Assembly: GCA_009885205.1 (NCBI GenBank)
Contig: VFLE01000081.1
Location: 1-7,198, forward strand
DNA: 7,198 nt
Direction: 5' to 3'
Source of the DNA: Candidatus Shapirobacteria bacterium
GTDB taxonomy: Bacteria > Patescibacteriota > Microgenomatia > UBA12405
Positions within the stretch are counted from its first letter, which is position 1, and the number at the start of each line of letters is the position of its first letter. A model generated the notes under the pieces. The model was not told where the DNA came from. It saw only the letters and a list, made by a program, of their open reading frames with translations, and searched no databases. Made by a program: the position numbers and the translations under genes. Shown here in pieces: positions 6,243-7,198 of this stretch.

Positions 6243-6593
6243 ATGAACAACACACCAACACAAAAGAATGAAGACCAATTTGGCTCGTATCATACTGCCG
6301 ATGACCACATAGAAGAATACCCAAAACAGCCAGCAGAACAATTACAATCAGGTTGGTATGTTCAATTAAAACAACTACCGATAAATTGCGAAGATGGATT
6401 TTTCTACTGGGGTATTTCCGAATACGATGACGGCTGGCATAAGCAGTGGCAAGAAGTGGTTAGAGAAAAACCCGAAGCATTTGCTCTTTGTTTCACCCTA
6501 CAATCAGCAAAATCATTGGTTAAAATTTTACAGGAAACTTTAACCCCCCACACACAACAAGTAAAGAGAATTATCAACCTAACCAGCACATAG
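6243..6593 (+). CDS. Hypothetical protein (116 aa)
   Basis: A 116-residue acidic orphan. The first 30 residues are polar and rich in Asn, Gln, Glu and Pro, so probably disordered. Residues about 36-97 (GWYVQLKQLPI, FFYWGISEYDDGWHKQWQEV, FALCFTLQSAKSLVKILQ) alternate strands and helices rich in aromatics, suggesting one small alpha-beta domain. No family recognised. No Shine-Dalgarno sequence is seen before the ATG; the region before it resembles that before the ORF at the right edge. The C-terminus (LTPHTQQ, then NLTST) is written by two boundary motifs in tandem, and the TAG stop overlaps the GTG of the next gene. Confidence 0.75.
   Translation: MNNTPTQKNEDQFGSYHTADDHIEEYPKQPAEQLQSGWYVQLKQLPINCEDGFFYWGISEYDDGWHKQWQEVVREKPEAFALCFTLQSAKSLVKILQETLTPHTQQVKRIINLTST
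6533..6556 (+). repeat. 3' gene-boundary motif with C6 run, copy C
   Basis: GGAAACTTTAACCCCCC at 6533-6549 is identical over 17 bases to 7096-7112. It continues as ACACACA, as in copy B. Unlike the other copies it lies about 40 bases inside the gene end, with the reading frame running through it into the 5' boundary repeat at 6577. Confidence 0.7.
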
Positions 6594-6610
6594 TGCTTAA
6601 AGATATGAAA
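6577..6610 (+). repeat. 5' gene-boundary repeat, copy 2
   Basis: A 34-base match to 2423-2455, across the end of the 116-residue ORF and the GTG start of the NPPF methyltransferase-like gene. Here TAG and GTG overlap as TAGTG, which may be the ancestral arrangement; copy 1 lacks one A just before it. Confidence 0.8.
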
Positions 6611-7123
6611 GACGGAAATAAAATACTATATTCCAAAGGAAAAAATGATGAACGCTATACTCCCAATTATGGAGTGTTGCCAATTTTGAAATATATACCA
6701 GAGAAAGCTGTTATTTGGTGTCCATTTGATACTGCTGATTCAGAGTTTGTTAAAGAAATATCTAAAACCAATAGATGTATTTGTAGTCATATTGATTATG
6801 GATTAGATTTTTTTACTTATGAACCACCAGAATGGGATATAATCATATCAAATCCACCCTTTACGAATAAGAGAAAATTCTTTGAAAGAGCATTACAATT
6901 CAATAAACCATTTGCACTACTTATGTCAAATACATGGCTTAATGATTCCGCCCCTAAACAACTTTTTAAGGAAAAAGATTTACAACTTTTAATGTTTGAT
7001 AGGAGAATGGAATTTTTACCAGCAATGAAAGAAAAGAAAATAACATTCAGTAGTTCATTCTATTGTTGGAATTTTTTACCAAAACAAATAATAATGGAAA
7101 CTTTAACCCCCCCCCAGAGATAA
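6593..7123 (+). CDS. Phage-type adenine methyltransferase-like protein (NPPF motif)
   Basis: A 176-residue Rossmann-type protein with motif IV NPPF at 87-90 (preceded by WDIIIS), the catalytic signature of adenine-N6 methyltransferases. It resembles a short phage family whose members begin with a DE-RYTP-YGV-PILKYIP block (here about 19-36). They have WCPFD-SEFVK (about 42-54) in place of a classical glycine-rich SAM motif, and end with FDRRMEF (about 135-141). Members are variously annotated as methyltransferases or nucleotidyltransferases, so activity is uncertain. The start is GTG 6593, overlapping the previous TAG, with ATG 6605 as the alternative. The gene looks AT-rich by eye, like the MT-A70 gene and unlike the ladder between them, and the same boundary repeats flank both. 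Its last residues, LTPPQR, are written by the 3' repeat. Confidence 0.75.
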   Translation: MLKDMKDGNKILYSKGKNDERYTPNYGVLPILKYIPEKAVIWCPFDTADSEFVKEISKTNRCICSHIDYGLDFFTYEPPEWDIIISNPPFTNKRKFFERALQFNKPFALLMSNTWLNDSAPKQLFKEKDLQLLMFDRRMEFLPAMKEKKITFSSSFYCWNFLPKQIIMETLTPPQR

Positions 7124-7124
7124 C
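7096..7124 (+). repeat. 3' gene-boundary repeat with C9 run, copy D
   Basis: GGAAACTTTAA, nine C (7107-7115) and AGAGATAAC. The left part equals copy C and the right part equals copy A, with three more C than either, which adds one proline codon and keeps the frame to TAA at 7121-7123. Confidence 0.75.
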
Positions 7125-7157
7125 ATTAACAAGCAATAAATAATCTCATCTTAACTA

Positions 7158-7198
7158 ATGAATAGTATGAAAATAGACCTGAAACAGATTCTAAAATA
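7158..7198 (+). CDS. Start of an unidentified gene, 3' partial
   Basis: An open frame from ATG 7158 (MNSMKIDLKQILK) runs off the right edge, with an in-frame ATG at 7167 as an equally likely start. The bases before it (TTAACTAATGAATAG, then TATGAA) resemble those before the gene at 6243, which favours 7167. Too short to identify. About 35 intergenic bases, with no clear terminator, separate it from the methyltransferase-like gene. Confidence 0.45.
   Translation, partial: MNSMKIDLKQILK

Noticed and set aside
2992..7124. C-run motifs as an on/off phase-variation switch
   Set aside because: The runs lie at the very ends of genes and the observed lengths (6 and 9) keep frame, so length change would alter only the last residues.
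2423..7124. CRISPR array or integron attC sites made by the boundary repeats
   Set aside because: The repeats are separated by whole genes, not short uniform spacers. I see no attC-like inverted core sites or nearby integrase or cas gene.

Overview
The window reads as part of a bacteriophage, prophage or phage-like plasmid genome. All supported genes are on the + strand and packed end to end. Many starts overlap the previous stop as ATGA, TAATG or TAGTG. TGA and TAG act as ordinary stops at the overlapped junctions, so the code looks standard. The sequence is moderately AT-rich. The fused HsdM-HsdS protein and the overall style would fit a metagenomic phage or a Patescibacteria-like (CPR) host, but nothing here fixes the host.

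Layout. (1) 3-2342 is the 3' part of a type I restriction-modification methyltransferase fused to its specificity subunit; the N-terminus lies off the left edge, and no hsdR gene follows. (2) 2356-3010 holds a tiny ORF and an MT-A70-family adenine methyltransferase with a DPAW motif. (3) 3049-5250 is a ladder of ten small genes (35 to 142 codons) in near-continuous overlap. It includes a winged-helix protein (3878-4306), two small cysteine-cluster (putative zinc) proteins, a coiled-coil protein and five orphan proteins; one 39-codon gene (3751-3870) looks frameshifted. (4) 5253-6089 encodes a probable replisome-organiser or replication-initiation protein with a C-terminal zinc-finger-like motif. 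(5) 6105-7123 holds a one-pass membrane microprotein, an orphan 116-residue protein and a second small methyltransferase-like protein with an NPPF motif. (6) A new ORF begins at about 7158 and runs off the right edge.

How it fits together. The winged-helix protein, small-gene ladder and replication protein look like a phage early or replication region. Three different adenine-methyltransferase-type genes in about 7 kb suggest modification of the element's own DNA, perhaps as protection against host restriction; that is inference.

The most unusual signal is at gene boundaries. The MT-A70 gene and the non-homologous NPPF gene share nearly the same 5' boundary (about 33 bases across the start) and the same 3' boundary (TTTAA, a C run, then AGAGATAAC). 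Two other genes end in a related C-run motif. This looks like single genes swapped as cassettes between conserved linkers. The linkers also encode the last residues of the proteins (LTPQR, LTPPQR, LTPHT, LIPPHT).
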